64,000 bases of DNA from CAHJXG01 sp964235485 (GTDB taxonomy: Bacteria > Pseudomonadota > Alphaproteobacteria > Acetobacterales > Acetobacteraceae), in the NCBI GenBank assembly GCA_964235485.1, contig CAXSAZ010000004.1:1-64000 (forward strand), in the 5' to 3' direction. Shown here piece after piece: positions 23,168 through 31,822 of the stretch. How positions within the stretch are numbered: position 1 is the first letter of the stretch; every line of letters begins with the position of its first letter. The position numbers were made by a program, and so were the translations under genes. The notes beneath the pieces were generated by a model. It was not told the DNA's origin and made no database searches. It saw nothing but the letters and a program-made list of their open reading frames with translations.

Positions 23168-24358
23168 TCAGCCGCCCATCGTGCAGCCGGATGCGGCGGC
23201 GGGGCGGGCCTGCCCGGCCGGGATGGTCCGTAGCGGGCGATACAGGTCCCACGGCCCGGCGGACTCGTCCGGCGTCTTGACTTGGAACAGGTGCATCGGG
23301 TGGGACACGCTGCCGTTGGCGAGCAGGGTGCTGCGGCCGAACAGGGCGTCCTCCGCCGGCAGGTGCTTCATCGCGGCGACCACCGCCCGGCCGTCGTCGG
23401 GGTCCGCGCCCGCCGCCACGGCGCGCAGCAAATGCGACACGGCGGAGAACACGCCGGCATGGACCATGGTGGGCGCGATGCCGCGGTTGCGCGGGCTGAT
23501 CGCGGCGGCAAAGGCGCGGGTGCCGGGGTCGAGGTCCCAGTAGAACGGCTCTGTCACCAAAAGGCCCTGCGCATCGGGGAGGCCGACCGCGTGCACGTTG
23601 GTCACGAGGCAGAGCAGGCTTGCCAAACGCTGCCCGCCGCGGGCGATGCCGAACTCGGCGGCCTGCTTCACCAAGGTCTCGAACGGCGCGCCGGTGCAGG
23701 CGAGGCCGATCACCTTCGCCCCGCTGGCCCGCGCTTGCAGCAAGAGGGCGGAGAAGTCCTGCATCTCGCCCGCGAACTTGACGGACCCCAGCACGCGCCC
23801 GCCCCCGGCCTCCACCACGGTCGTCACGTCGCGCTGCAAGGCATGGCCGAAGGCGTAGTCGGCGGTGATGAAGAACCAGGTGTCGCCGCCCTCCGCCAGC
23901 AGCGCCGCAGCCGTGCCGGAAGCCAGCGCCGCCGTGTCGTAGGTCCATTGCAGGTGGTTCGGACTGCAGGCCGCGCCGGTCAGCGTGGCGGCGCCGGCGC
24001 CGCTGAACAGGGCAACCCGGTTGCGGTCGCGCGCCACCCCGGCGACGGCCAAAGCGGTGGCCGAGTTCGGCACGTCCAAAATCGCGTGCACGCCGTCCCG
24101 GTCGAACCATGCGCGTGCCAGCCCGGCGCCGATGTCCGGGCGGTCCCCCATGTCCGCCGCCAGGACCTCCACCGAAAGGTCCGGCCGCGCCTCCACGGCC
24201 ATGCAGGCGGCGACGACCGAGCCGTTGCCGGCGCCGTCCGCCGCCGGGCCGGACAGGGTGGTGAGCACGCCGAGGCGCAGCGGCCGGGGCTGCGCGCCCG
24301 TGGGCCGGCACAGGCCGGAAAGGGCGGCAGCGAGGACGGTTCGGCGGGGCAGGGGCAT
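23168..24358 (-). CDS. ABC transporter substrate-binding protein (Peripla_BP_6 type)
   Basis: 396-aa periplasmic binding protein of the branched-chain amino acid/amide type. It has a twin-arginine-like N-terminus (PLPRRTVLAAALSGL) and RLGVLTTLSGPAADGAG. DVPNSATALAVAGVARDRNRV, NHLQWTYDTAALASGTA and WFFITADYAFGHALQRDV follow. No permease or ATPase is nearby, so it is an orphan. It is convergent with lutA and divergent from lutB, so I infer it may bind lactate or a related acid; substrate specificity is unknown. Confidence 0.9.
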   Translation of the reverse strand: MPLPRRTVLAAALSGLCRPTGAQPRPLRLGVLTTLSGPAADGAGNGSVVAACMAVEARPDLSVEVLAADMGDRPDIGAGLARAWFDRDGVHAILDVPNSATALAVAGVARDRNRVALFSGAGAATLTGAACSPNHLQWTYDTAALASGTAAALLAEGGDTWFFITADYAFGHALQRDVTTVVEAGGGRVLGSVKFAGEMQDFSALLLQARASGAKVIGLACTGAPFETLVKQAAEFGIARGGQRLASLLCLVTNVHAVGLPDAQGLLVTEPFYWDLDPGTRAFAAAISPRNRGIAPTMVHAGVFSAVSHLLRAVAAGADPDDGRAVVAAMKHLPAEDALFGRSTLLANGSVSHPMHLFQVKTPDESAGPWDLYRPLRTIPAGQARPAAASGCTMGG

Positions 24359-24491
24359 GGCGCGCTGTCTGCCAGGGCGGCGAACCTCCGTCCATGGCCG
24401 TCCACCGCGCGGGGCTGGCGCATGGCGGTGGGCGCGCTAGATTACAGGGTCATACACCGCCACAACCGCCTCGTGGCCCGGGAGATGCCCC

Positions 24492-25919
24492 ATGCTGACC
24501 ACCTCGCCCGAGTTCAAGGCCAACGCGCATCATGCCTTGGCCGATGCCGGGCTGCAAAAGGCGCTGGCGTTCAGCAAGCCGCAGTTCATGGCCCGGCGCA
24601 CCGCTGCTGTCGCCAACCTGCCGGAGTTCGAGCAACTGCGCGACACCGGGCGGGACATCAAGAACCACGCGCTGGCCCACCTCGATTTCTATCTGGAAAC
24701 CTTTGAAGCCAACGTAAAGCGCGCCGGCGGCCACGTGCATTGGTGCAGCACGGCCGAGGACGCCCGCAACGCCGTTCTGGAGATTTGCCGCGACGCGGGC
24801 GCGCGGACGGTGACGAAGGGCAAGTCAATGATCTCCGAGGAGCTGGGCATCAATGCCCACCTCGAAGCCCACGGCATCGCGCCCATCGAGACGGATTTGG
24901 GCGAATACATCATCCAGCTCCGCCAGGAAACGCCGAGCCACATCATCGCGCCCGCCTTCCACCTGAACCGGGAGGACTGGGAAGCGCAGTTCCGCCTGTC
25001 CCACACCGACCTGCCGGCGGACCGGGTGTTCGCGGAGCGGCGCGACATCCTGACGGAAGCGCGCACCAAGCTCAGGGAACGGTTCCTGGCCGCCGACGTG
25101 GGCATCACCGGCGCCAACTTCCTGATCGCCGAAACCGGCAGCAGCGTGATCGTGACCAACGAGGGCAACGGCGACCTGACGCAGACGCTGCCGCGCGTGC
25201 ACATCGCGCTCGCCTCCATCGAGAAGGTGGTGCCGACGCTGGAGGACGCGACGAGCCTGCTGCGCATCCTGGCGCGGTCGGCCACCGGGCAGGATTTTTC
25301 CGTGTACACCACGTTCAGCACCGGCGGGCGGCGGCCCGGCGACCTCGATGGGCCGCAGGAATACCACGTCGTGCTGGTGGACGCCGGGCGGTCGGCGATG
25401 ATGGGGACCGAGTTCCAGGAGATGCTGCGCTGCATCCGCTGCGCCGCCTGCATGAACCATTGCCCGGTGTACGGCGCGGTGGGCGGGCACGCCTATGGCT
25501 GGGTGTATCCGGGACCCATGGGCAGCGTCTTGACGCCCTCCTTGATCGGCGTGGACAAGGCGGGCCACCTGCCCAACGCCAGCACCTTTTGCGGCAAGTG
25601 CGAAAGCGTCTGCCCCGTGAAGATCCCCCTGCCCAAGATGATGCGCCATTGGCGGGAACGCGAGTTCGAGCGCCACCTGCAGCCCGGCGGCATTCGCAGC
25701 AACCTGGCACTTTGGGCCTACTTCGCCCGGCGTCCGGCGCTGTATCGCTGGGCCGCCCGGGCGGGCGCGGTGGCGCTCGGCCTTTTGGGACGGCGCCGGG
25801 GGCGGTTCGCCCGGCTGCCGCTCGCGGGCGGCTGGACGGAGGGGCGCGACCTGCCGGCGCCGGAAGGGGATACCTTCTTCGCCCGCTACGCCCGCGAGCA
25901 GCGGGCCGCCGCCCGATGA
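24492..25919 (+). CDS. lutB: Lactate utilisation iron-sulfur protein LutB
   Basis: 475-aa LutB/LldF-type subunit. The N-terminal LUD domain includes VTKGKSMISEELGIN and ADVGITGANFLIAETGS. Two ferredoxin-like cysteine clusters follow, at C314-C317-C320-C324 (CIRCAACMNHCPVYG) and C367-C370-C374 (CGKCESVCPVKIP), suited to two 4Fe-4S clusters. A C-terminal hydrophobic region is also present. GGGAG precedes ATG 24492. The stop overlaps lutC by 4 nt. Confidence 0.95.
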   Translation: MLTTSPEFKANAHHALADAGLQKALAFSKPQFMARRTAAVANLPEFEQLRDTGRDIKNHALAHLDFYLETFEANVKRAGGHVHWCSTAEDARNAVLEICRDAGARTVTKGKSMISEELGINAHLEAHGIAPIETDLGEYIIQLRQETPSHIIAPAFHLNREDWEAQFRLSHTDLPADRVFAERRDILTEARTKLRERFLAADVGITGANFLIAETGSSVIVTNEGNGDLTQTLPRVHIALASIEKVVPTLEDATSLLRILARSATGQDFSVYTTFSTGGRRPGDLDGPQEYHVVLVDAGRSAMMGTEFQEMLRCIRCAACMNHCPVYGAVGGHAYGWVYPGPMGSVLTPSLIGVDKAGHLPNASTFCGKCESVCPVKIPLPKMMRHWREREFERHLQPGGIRSNLALWAYFARRPALYRWAARAGAVALGLLGRRRGRFARLPLAGGWTEGRDLPAPEGDTFFARYAREQRAAAR

Positions 25920-26617
25920 CCAAGGAGGCGATCCTCGGCGCGATCCGCCGCGGGCTGAAGCGCGGGCCGCTGCCGGGCGACCAGGCGGCCATGCTGCACG
26001 CCCGCATGGCGCATCCGCCGCGGCACCTGACGCCCGCGCGCAGCCAGGTGCCCCGGCCCGATCAGATCGCCCTCTTGGTGCGCAACATCGAAAAGGAGTT
26101 CGGCACCGTCACCCGCGTGCCCGGCGGCGACCAAGTGCCGGAGGCGGTGGCGGAGTACCTCGCCGGGCAGAATCTGCCGTCAAGCCTGGTGATGGCGCCG
26201 CACCCGGAACTGCGCGCTTTCCCATGGTCCGTCCGCCCGCTGCTGGTGATTCGCGAGGGCCGGGCGGAGGGCACCGATCTGGTCAGCCTACAGCACGGCT
26301 TCGCCGGCATCGCCGAAACCGGCACCCTGATGCTGCCCTCCGCGCCGGAGCGTCCGACCACGCTCAACCTGCTGGCTGACACCGCCGTGGTGGTGCTGCG
26401 CGCGAGCCGCGTGGTGGGGGCGTACGAGGACGCCTGGGACCTGCTGCGCCAAGAGCGGCGTGACCCGGCGGGCAGCTTCATGCCGCGCAACGTCATGCTC
26501 GTCACCGGGCCGTCCCGCTCCGCCGACATCGAGCAAACCTTGGAGCTTGGCGCGCACGGCCCGCGCCGGCTGCATGTGGTGCTGATCGAGGACGATCCGG
26601 CCGCCCGCGCCGCCTGA
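25916..26617 (+). CDS. lutC: Lactate utilisation protein C
   Basis: 233-aa LUD-domain subunit of LutABC. The signature HGFAGIAETGTLMLPSAPERP and VVVLRASRVVGAYEDAWDLL match LutC, as does the terminal LGAHGPRRLHVVLIEDD. It starts within the lutB stop (ATGA) and its stop shares one base with the Smr gene ATG. The three-gene lutB-lutC-smr string is tightly coupled. Confidence 0.93.
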   Translation: MTKEAILGAIRRGLKRGPLPGDQAAMLHARMAHPPRHLTPARSQVPRPDQIALLVRNIEKEFGTVTRVPGGDQVPEAVAEYLAGQNLPSSLVMAPHPELRAFPWSVRPLLVIREGRAEGTDLVSLQHGFAGIAETGTLMLPSAPERPTTLNLLADTAVVVLRASRVVGAYEDAWDLLRQERRDPAGSFMPRNVMLVTGPSRSADIEQTLELGAHGPRRLHVVLIEDDPAARAA

Positions 26618-27159
26618 TGCCCCGGGTCACGCCGACCTCGCGCCGCCGGGGCCTGTCCGAGCAGGACCGCGCCACCTGGGCGCTATATGTCCGCCATGTC
26701 CTGCCCATGGCGGGCGTCGCCGTGCCGGACGCCCCGGCGGAGCCGCCTCTGCCGTCCCCAGCCGCGCCGCGTCCCGCCATGCCGGTGGTCCTGCCGACCG
26801 TGCAACGGCTGTCCCCGGTGATGATCGGCCACCATCCGCCCGGCGTGGACAACGCCACCTGGAACCGCTTCCGCACCGGCAAGCTCTCGGCGTCCCGCAC
26901 CCTGGACCTGCACGGGCGCACGGCGCAGCGGGCGTTCTCCGCCTTGCAGGACTTCCTGGGCAGCGCCCATGCGGAGAAGCTGCGCTGCGTGGAGGTGATC
27001 ACCGGGCGCGGCAGCGGCGAAACGGGCGGGGTGATCCGGCGCGAGTTCCCGATGTGGCTGAACCGGCCGGAGCTACGGCCCCTCGTGCTGGCAGCGGCGC
27101 ATCCCCATGCGGCCAATCAGGGGTCGGTGCGGCTGCTGCTGCGCCGGGTGCGGAAATAG
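26617..27159 (+). CDS. Smr-domain protein
   Basis: 180-aa protein with a C-terminal Smr (small MutS-related) domain from about residue 85. It has LDLHGRTAQRAFSALQDFL, VEVITGRGSGETGGVIRREFPMWL and NQGSVRLLLRRV. The DLHG and TGRG signatures are those of Smr nucleases. The N-terminus is basic, followed by a Pro/Ala-rich linker. Its role beside lut genes is unclear; alphaproteobacterial homologues often sit near tim44/mltA genes instead. Confidence 0.9.
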   Translation: MPRVTPTSRRRGLSEQDRATWALYVRHVLPMAGVAVPDAPAEPPLPSPAAPRPAMPVVLPTVQRLSPVMIGHHPPGVDNATWNRFRTGKLSASRTLDLHGRTAQRAFSALQDFLGSAHAEKLRCVEVITGRGSGETGGVIRREFPMWLNRPELRPLVLAAAHPHAANQGSVRLLLRRVRK

Positions 27160-27218
27160 GGCGCGGACGGCACGGGAGTGCGCTACCGTGGGTCGGGAGG
27201 AGTGCTGCCGATGAGCAA

Positions 27219-27773
27219 GTGCTGCGCAAGGTGATGACGCCCCAGGAGTTCCTTGCTTGGGAAGCGACCCAAGAGCTGAAATGGGAGTTCGACGGCTTCG
27301 AGCCGGTCGCGATGGTGGGCGCCACGCTCGTCCATGCGGCGATTCAGGGCAACATCATCACTGCCTTGAACAATCGCCTGCGCGGCAAGCCGTGTCGGCC
27401 TTATGGCTCGGACGTGAAGGTTCAGATCGGTCCGAAGTATCGCTACCCTGACGCCTTGGTGTCCTGCGTGCCGATCACCCCGGGTGCCACGGTGGCCGCC
27501 GACCCCGTGGTGATCTTCGAGGTGTTGTCCGAAAGCACTGCCAAGACTGACCGTACGACGAAGCTGGTGGAGTATTGTTCGCTGCCTTCGGTGCAACGCT
27601 GCGTTCTGCTGGAACAGGACCGAGCCTTTGCCACAGTTGTCGCCCGCGCCGAGGCCGGTTGGAGCTTTGGGATGCTGGACGCCAATGGAACGCTCGCGAT
27701 GCCGGAAATTGGGATGGAGGTCCCCATGGCGGAGCTCTACGACGGGCTGGACCTCGCGCCTTTGAATTTATAG
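27219..27773 (+). CDS. Uma2-family (DUF820) nuclease-like protein, copy 1, with altered start
   Basis: Restriction-endonuclease-fold protein, 185 aa from GTG 27219 (GTG 27231 or ATG 27234 also possible). The core has MTPQEFLAWE, KWEFDGFEPVAM, YRYPDALVSC (catalytic Asp), VIFEVLSEST and KLVEYCSLPSV. It is a tandem paralogue of the next gene. The position matching copy 2's start (ATG 27211, with GGGAGGAG upstream) is out of frame because one base is missing within the first few codons. Expression may therefore be reduced or begin at the nearby GTG. The catalytic residues look intact. Confidence 0.85.
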   Translation: MLRKVMTPQEFLAWEATQELKWEFDGFEPVAMVGATLVHAAIQGNIITALNNRLRGKPCRPYGSDVKVQIGPKYRYPDALVSCVPITPGATVAADPVVIFEVLSESTAKTDRTTKLVEYCSLPSVQRCVLLEQDRAFATVVARAEAGWSFGMLDANGTLAMPEIGMEVPMAELYDGLDLAPLNL

Positions 27774-27865
27774 GCGGGGTCATCCGTTCGGGCGTGCCTG
27801 GATAAGCTCAGCGCGGACGGTGGGGCAATGCGCTATGGTGCTCCGGGGCCGGAGGGAAGCGACCG

Positions 27866-28429
27866 ATGAGCCAGTTGCAACGCAGGGCGATGACGCCAGA
27901 GGAGTTCCTCGCCTGGGAGGCCGGGCAGGAACTGAAATGGGAGTTCGACGGCTTCGAGCCGGTCGCGATGACGGGGGGCACGGACGCCCACGCGGCGATA
28001 CAGGCCAACATCATCACCGCGTTGGAAAGCCGCCTGCGCGGCAAGCCGTGCTACGTCCGTGGCTCCGAGATCAAGGTACGGACTGGCCCGGGATACCGGT
28101 ATCCCGACGCCTTTGTGTCCTGCACGCCGGTTCCACGCGGCGCCACGGTGACCGCCGAACCCGTCGTGATCTTCGAGGTGACGTCTGAAAGCACCAGCAG
28201 GACCGACCGGACGACCAAGCTCCTGGAATACCGCTCGCTGCCCTCGGTGCTGCGCTACGTGATGCTCGAACAGGACCAAATGGTCGCCACGGTGTTCACC
28301 CGCGTCGAGGCTGGCTGGGGCCTGGAAAGGCTGGGCGCCGGCGACGCGCTCCTGATGCCAGAGATCGGGGTGGAGGTCCCGGTGTCGGAGCTTTACGACG
28401 GGCTGGACCTTTCATTCCCCGATCCGTAG
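27866..28429 (+). CDS. Uma2-family (DUF820) nuclease-like protein, copy 2
   Basis: 187 aa, tandem paralogue of the preceding gene with a period of about 655 bp. It begins MSQLQRRAMTPEEFLAWEAG and has RYPDAFVSC, VIFEVTSEST and KLLEYRSLPSV. These supply the D-E-x-K-like active site of the family. GGAGGGAAG is 8 nt upstream of ATG 27866. The upstream non-coding sequence also matches copy 1's, so the duplication includes the promoter/RBS. The biological target of Uma2 proteins is unknown. Convergent with the dehydrogenase (4 bp apart). Confidence 0.9.
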   Translation: MSQLQRRAMTPEEFLAWEAGQELKWEFDGFEPVAMTGGTDAHAAIQANIITALESRLRGKPCYVRGSEIKVRTGPGYRYPDAFVSCTPVPRGATVTAEPVVIFEVTSESTSRTDRTTKLLEYRSLPSVLRYVMLEQDQMVATVFTRVEAGWGLERLGAGDALLMPEIGVEVPVSELYDGLDLSFPDP

Positions 28430-28433
28430 GGCC

Positions 28434-29609
28434 TCACCCGTTCGGGCGCAGCACCACCTTGGTGCACTTGTCCTTCTTGTCGCGGAACGTCTTGTAAAGC
28501 TCCGGCCCGTCCTCCAGGCTGTTGGCCCGGTGCGAGATGATGAAGGACGGGTCGATCTCGCCCTTCTCGATCCGCTCCAGCAGCGGCTTCATGTAACGCT
28601 GCATGTGGGTCTGCCCGGTCTTCATGGTCAGGCCCTTCTGCATGAAGGCGCCCATGTTGATCGGACCCGTGGGACCCGCGAACACGCCCGGCAGCGACAC
28701 GATGCCGCCGGGCCGGCAGGCCATGATCGCCTGGTTCAGCGCGAAGGGACGCTCCAGGCTGACGGTGTGGCTCATCACGCTGGAGATGGCGCCTGCCACT
28801 CCGGACGCGCCGTGGCTTTCCATGCCCACCGCCTCGATCACCGCGTCTGGCCCCTGGCCGTGCGTCATTTCCATGATCCGGGCCTGCAGGTCGCCCTCCG
28901 CGTAGTCGATGGTCTCGGCGCCGGCTTCCCGGGCGAGAGCCAGGCGCTCCGGCACCGTGTCAATGGCGATGACCCGCTTGGCGCCCAGCAGGAAGCAGCA
29001 CTTCACCGTCAGCACGCCGATAGGGCCGCAGCCCCAGACCGCAATGGTGTCCTCCGGCGTGATCTCGCAATGCTCGGCCGCCATGTAGGCGGTTGGGAAG
29101 ATGTCGGACAGGAACAGCACCTGCTCGTCCGTCAGGCTGTCCGGCACCTTGATCGGCCCCACGTCGGCGTAAGGCACGCGGACGTATTGCGCCTGGCCGC
29201 CGGGGAAGCCGCCGGTGATGTGGGAATAGCCGAACAGCCCGGCCAACGGGTAGCCGTACACCTTGGCCTGAGCATCGCCGTTCGGGTTGGTGCGCTCGCA
29301 GGCCGACCAGTTGCCCCACTTGCACTGCCGGCACTCGCCGCAGCAGATGGTGAACGGCACCACCACGCGGTCGCCGATCTTGAGCTTGGCGTTATCCTTG
29401 CCGACCTCCACGACCTCGCCCATGCACTCGTGGCCGAGCACGTCGCCCTGTTCCATGGTCGGCACGAAGCCGCCCATCAGATGCAGGTCGGAGCCGCAGA
29501 TGGCGCAGGCGGACACCTTGATGATGGCGTCGCGGCCGTCCTGGATGGTGGGGTCCGGCACGGTTTCGCAGCGTATGTCTTCCTTGCCGTTCCAGATCAG
29601 TGCGCGCAT
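28434..29609 (-). CDS. Zinc-dependent alcohol dehydrogenase, glutathione-independent formaldehyde dehydrogenase-like
   Basis: 391-aa medium-chain dehydrogenase. ATG 29609 begins MRALIWNGKEDIRCETVPDP. Catalytic zinc ligands are in CAICGSDLHLMGG and GHECMGEV. The structural zinc loop is CCGECRQCKWGNWSACERTN. The NAD-binding VWGCGPIGVL and the long C-terminal substrate region are like FdhA-type enzymes. Likely oxidises formaldehyde or alcohols with NAD; exact substrate unproven. Confidence 0.92.
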   Translation of the reverse strand: MRALIWNGKEDIRCETVPDPTIQDGRDAIIKVSACAICGSDLHLMGGFVPTMEQGDVLGHECMGEVVEVGKDNAKLKIGDRVVVPFTICCGECRQCKWGNWSACERTNPNGDAQAKVYGYPLAGLFGYSHITGGFPGGQAQYVRVPYADVGPIKVPDSLTDEQVLFLSDIFPTAYMAAEHCEITPEDTIAVWGCGPIGVLTVKCCFLLGAKRVIAIDTVPERLALAREAGAETIDYAEGDLQARIMEMTHGQGPDAVIEAVGMESHGASGVAGAISSVMSHTVSLERPFALNQAIMACRPGGIVSLPGVFAGPTGPINMGAFMQKGLTMKTGQTHMQRYMKPLLERIEKGEIDPSFIISHRANSLEDGPELYKTFRDKKDKCTKVVLRPNG

Positions 29610-29715
29610 GGGCGAGGTCCTCAAGATGACGTTTCGGGGACAACCCGGCAGGCCCGCGCGAGATGCCGGGCTTGCGGTGAACATCGCGTGACCGCCGCAC
29701 CGTCCGCGCGCCGCC

Positions 29716-30321
29716 TCAATGACCCGGCAAGGGCCTTTGGCAGTCGATGAGCGCCGCGGCTCCAGGAGGCGCCCCAGGAAGCGCCCCAGGAAGCGCCCCA
29801 GGAAGCGCCCCAGGAAGCGCCCCAGGAAGCGCCCTGGACACGCCGGCCGGCGCGGCGGTGCTGGAATACGCGCAGTCCCGCACCACCCCGTCTTCCCGGA
29901 ACGTCACGGCCAGGCCGACGGCTTGCGGGTCCGCGCGCAGCGCGTCCGCGCCCACGCTCGCCAGGCCGAGGCCGGACCCGAGCAGGCCCACGTAAGGCAC
30001 GAACGCGCCCGCCACCCCGGACGCGGCCGACACCCCGCTCATCCAGCCACGCCCCGGGTCGCCGGTCCGCGCCTCGTAAACCCAGGCCTCGCCGCTTGCG
30101 CTCCGCTCCGTGCGGCCGGGTTGCCCCAGGGCGGCGAACACGTCGGCGCGGGTGGAACGGCCGACCACGACGGTTGCCACCTTGCCGGGGTCCAGGATCG
30201 CGGACGGCGCCGCTCGCTGGGCGCACGAGGCGGCAACAAGCAGCAGCGGCCCGGCCAACATCGCCCACCTCGGCCCCCGGCCGGCGCGGCGTTTCCCCCC
30301 ATGAACACGTCGGCCACCCAT
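29716..30321 (-). CDS. Lipoprotein with BamE/SmpA-like segment and PGAL repeats
   Basis: 201-aa predicted lipoprotein from ATG 30321 (GGGGAG upstream); ATG 30348 and ATG 30261 are alternatives. A basic n-region precedes the lipobox LLVAASC. The segment VVVGRSTRADVFAALGQPGRTERSASGEAWVYE resembles the BamE/SmpA fold. A Gly-rich glycine-zipper-like stretch (VPYVGLLGSGLGLASVG) follows. The C-terminus has six PGAL repeats encoded by 12-nt direct repeats. Function unknown; envelope location inferred. Confidence 0.8.
   Translation of the reverse strand: MGGRRVHGGKRRAGRGPRWAMLAGPLLLVAASCAQRAAPSAILDPGKVATVVVGRSTRADVFAALGQPGRTERSASGEAWVYEARTGDPGRGWMSGVSAASGVAGAFVPYVGLLGSGLGLASVGADALRADPQAVGLAVTFREDGVVRDCAYSSTAAPAGVSRALPGALPGALPGALPGALPGAPPGAAALIDCQRPLPGH
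29761..29832 (-). repeat. 12-nt tandem repeat, six copies
   Basis: Six consecutive units of CCCAGGAAGCGC (plus-strand reading), of which units 2-6 are identical and the first differs at 2 positions. On the minus strand they encode a run of PGAL tetrapeptides in the lipoprotein tail. Near-identity points to recent expansion and likely length polymorphism; all changes stay in frame. Confidence 0.95.
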
Positions 30322-30414
30322 GGCACTCCCCGCAACGGCGACCGCCATCAGATGGCGCCGCGCGCTCCAGCGTCCAGGCGCCGCCCGATCACGCCCTCGC
30401 CGGGGCGGCGCGGG

Positions 30415-30702
30415 TCACAGCCCCGTCCGGCCTTCCAGCACCTCCAGCGCGTCCGCGACCAGCCGGTTCTCCGTGGCGGCGGCACGGAGCGTTTGGACGG
30501 CCCGGCCGAACAGCAGCGCCTCCGCGCGGTCGGCCTGGCAGTCAAGCCCTTCGGCGCAGAGGCGGTAGGCGTCCGCCGTGGCGCCGTGCCGCCGGGCGGC
30601 GCGGGCGCGGGCAACGAGGCGGTCCGCCGTGCGCCGCGCGTCCTCGCAAAGACGTGCCACGGCGGCGAAGCGGACCGTGCTGCTGGGCGTGGGGAGCGTC
30701 AT
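30415..30702 (-). CDS. Small helical protein of unknown function
   Basis: 95-aa protein. ATG 30702 has AGGAGG about 7 nt upstream, which decides the start. The sequence is Ala/Arg-rich and helical (RTADRLVARARAARRHGATADAYRLCAEGL; AVQTLRAAATENRLVADALEVLEG). No signal peptide or membrane segment. Not recognised. It precedes the lipoprotein gene on the same strand, 93 bp apart. Confidence 0.6.
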   Translation of the reverse strand: MTLPTPSSTVRFAAVARLCEDARRTADRLVARARAARRHGATADAYRLCAEGLDCQADRAEALLFGRAVQTLRAAATENRLVADALEVLEGRTGL

Positions 30703-30811
30703 GGATGCCTCCTGGCGTTGGTGCACCCGTGGATGCCGGGGCCGGCCTTCCGTGTCTGTGGTGAACACCACACCGAGGCGCGCAGGGCGCGGCGCCCCCC
30801 TTCCCGAAGGG

Positions 30812-31711
30812 CTACGTGCCGCTGGGGCCGGGCGGCCACAGCCAGGCCGCACCGCGCACGCCGCTGCTGTCGCCGTGGCGGTGGCGCACCACGCGGGTCG
30901 TCAGCGCGTCGCTGAACACGTAGCGCGCGAGCAAGGGCGACACCTGCTCATACAGGTGCGCCATGTTGGACACGCCGCCGCCGAGCACGATCACGTCGGG
31001 GTCCAGGATGTTGACCACCACCGCCAAGCCCCGCGCCAGCCGGTCGGCATGGCGGTCGAGCGCGTCAATGGCGGCCGGGTCGCCCGCTTCCGCCCGGCGC
31101 ACCACCTCCGCCCCGTTCGCCGCGCCGCAGGATTGGGCCAGGCCGGGGCCGGCCAGGTACATCTCCAAGCAGCCGGCCTGGCCGCACCAATGGGGCGGCG
31201 GCGGGTATTCGTCCCCGCGCGGCCAGGGCAGGGGGGTGTGGCCCCACTCGCCGGCGACGCGGTTGGGTCCGGCCACCACCCGCCCGTCCACCACGATGCC
31301 GCCGCCGCAGCCGGTGCCCAGGATCACCCCGAACACGCAGCGGCACCCGGCGCCCGCGCCGTCCGTCGCCTCGCTCAAGGCGAAGCAGTTGGCGTCGTTC
31401 TCCACCCGCACCGGACGGGACAGGGCGGCGGACAGGTCCTGGTCCAGCGCGTGGCCGATCAGGATTTGGCTGTTGGCGTTCTTCACGAGTCCCGTGGCCG
31501 GGCTGATGACGCCGGGGATGCCGACGCCGACGCTGGCCTCGACGCCAATCTCCGCCTCCGCCGCCCGCACCAGCCCGGCGATGGCGTCGATCACTCCGTC
31601 GTACGCGGGCGGCGTGTCGGTGCGGCGGCGCAGCGCGACTTCCCCTACCGGGTCGAGCATGGCGATCTCGATCTTGGTGCCGCCCAGGTCGATGCCGATG
31701 CGATGTCCCAT
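30812..31711 (-). CDS. ROK-family sugar kinase
   Basis: 299-aa ROK kinase (fructokinase, glucokinase or N-acetylhexosamine kinase type). It has ATP motif GIDLGGTKIEIA, DANCFALSEA with the catalytic Asp, and GTGCGGGIVVDG. GEWGHTPLPW and the ROK zinc cluster HWCGQAGCLE follow. The Cys ligands are intact. No helix-turn-helix domain, so it is an enzyme rather than a repressor. The sugar is not determinable. Divergent from the tusA-like gene. Confidence 0.93.
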   Translation of the reverse strand: MGHRIGIDLGGTKIEIAMLDPVGEVALRRRTDTPPAYDGVIDAIAGLVRAAEAEIGVEASVGVGIPGVISPATGLVKNANSQILIGHALDQDLSAALSRPVRVENDANCFALSEATDGAGAGCRCVFGVILGTGCGGGIVVDGRVVAGPNRVAGEWGHTPLPWPRGDEYPPPPHWCGQAGCLEMYLAGPGLAQSCGAANGAEVVRRAEAGDPAAIDALDRHADRLARGLAVVVNILDPDVIVLGGGVSNMAHLYEQVSPLLARYVFSDALTTRVVRHRHGDSSGVRGAAWLWPPGPSGT

Positions 31712-31768
31712 AGCCGCATGGTAGCCGGCCCTGCCTCGCCTGCTCAAGCCGCGCTCTTGGAAATCCGC

Positions 31769-31788
31769 CGCCGCTTGCCCAAGCGGCG
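31769..31788. promoter_or_regulatory. Palindrome in ROK/tusA divergent region
   Basis: CGCCGCTTG and CAAGCGGCG form a perfect 9-bp inverted repeat with a 2-nt centre, 35 bp before the tusA-like ATG and 58 bp before the ROK start. GCGCTCTTG occurs on both sides (31751 and 31786 areas). It looks like a dimeric regulator site, but a hairpin is possible too. Confidence 0.4.
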
Positions 31789-31822
31789 CTCTTGCGGGAA
31801 TACTGAAGCCGGAGGCGGCAGC

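Noticed and set aside
29761..29832. Possible CRISPR array
   Set aside because: Units are contiguous 12-mers with no spacers and lie inside a coding frame.
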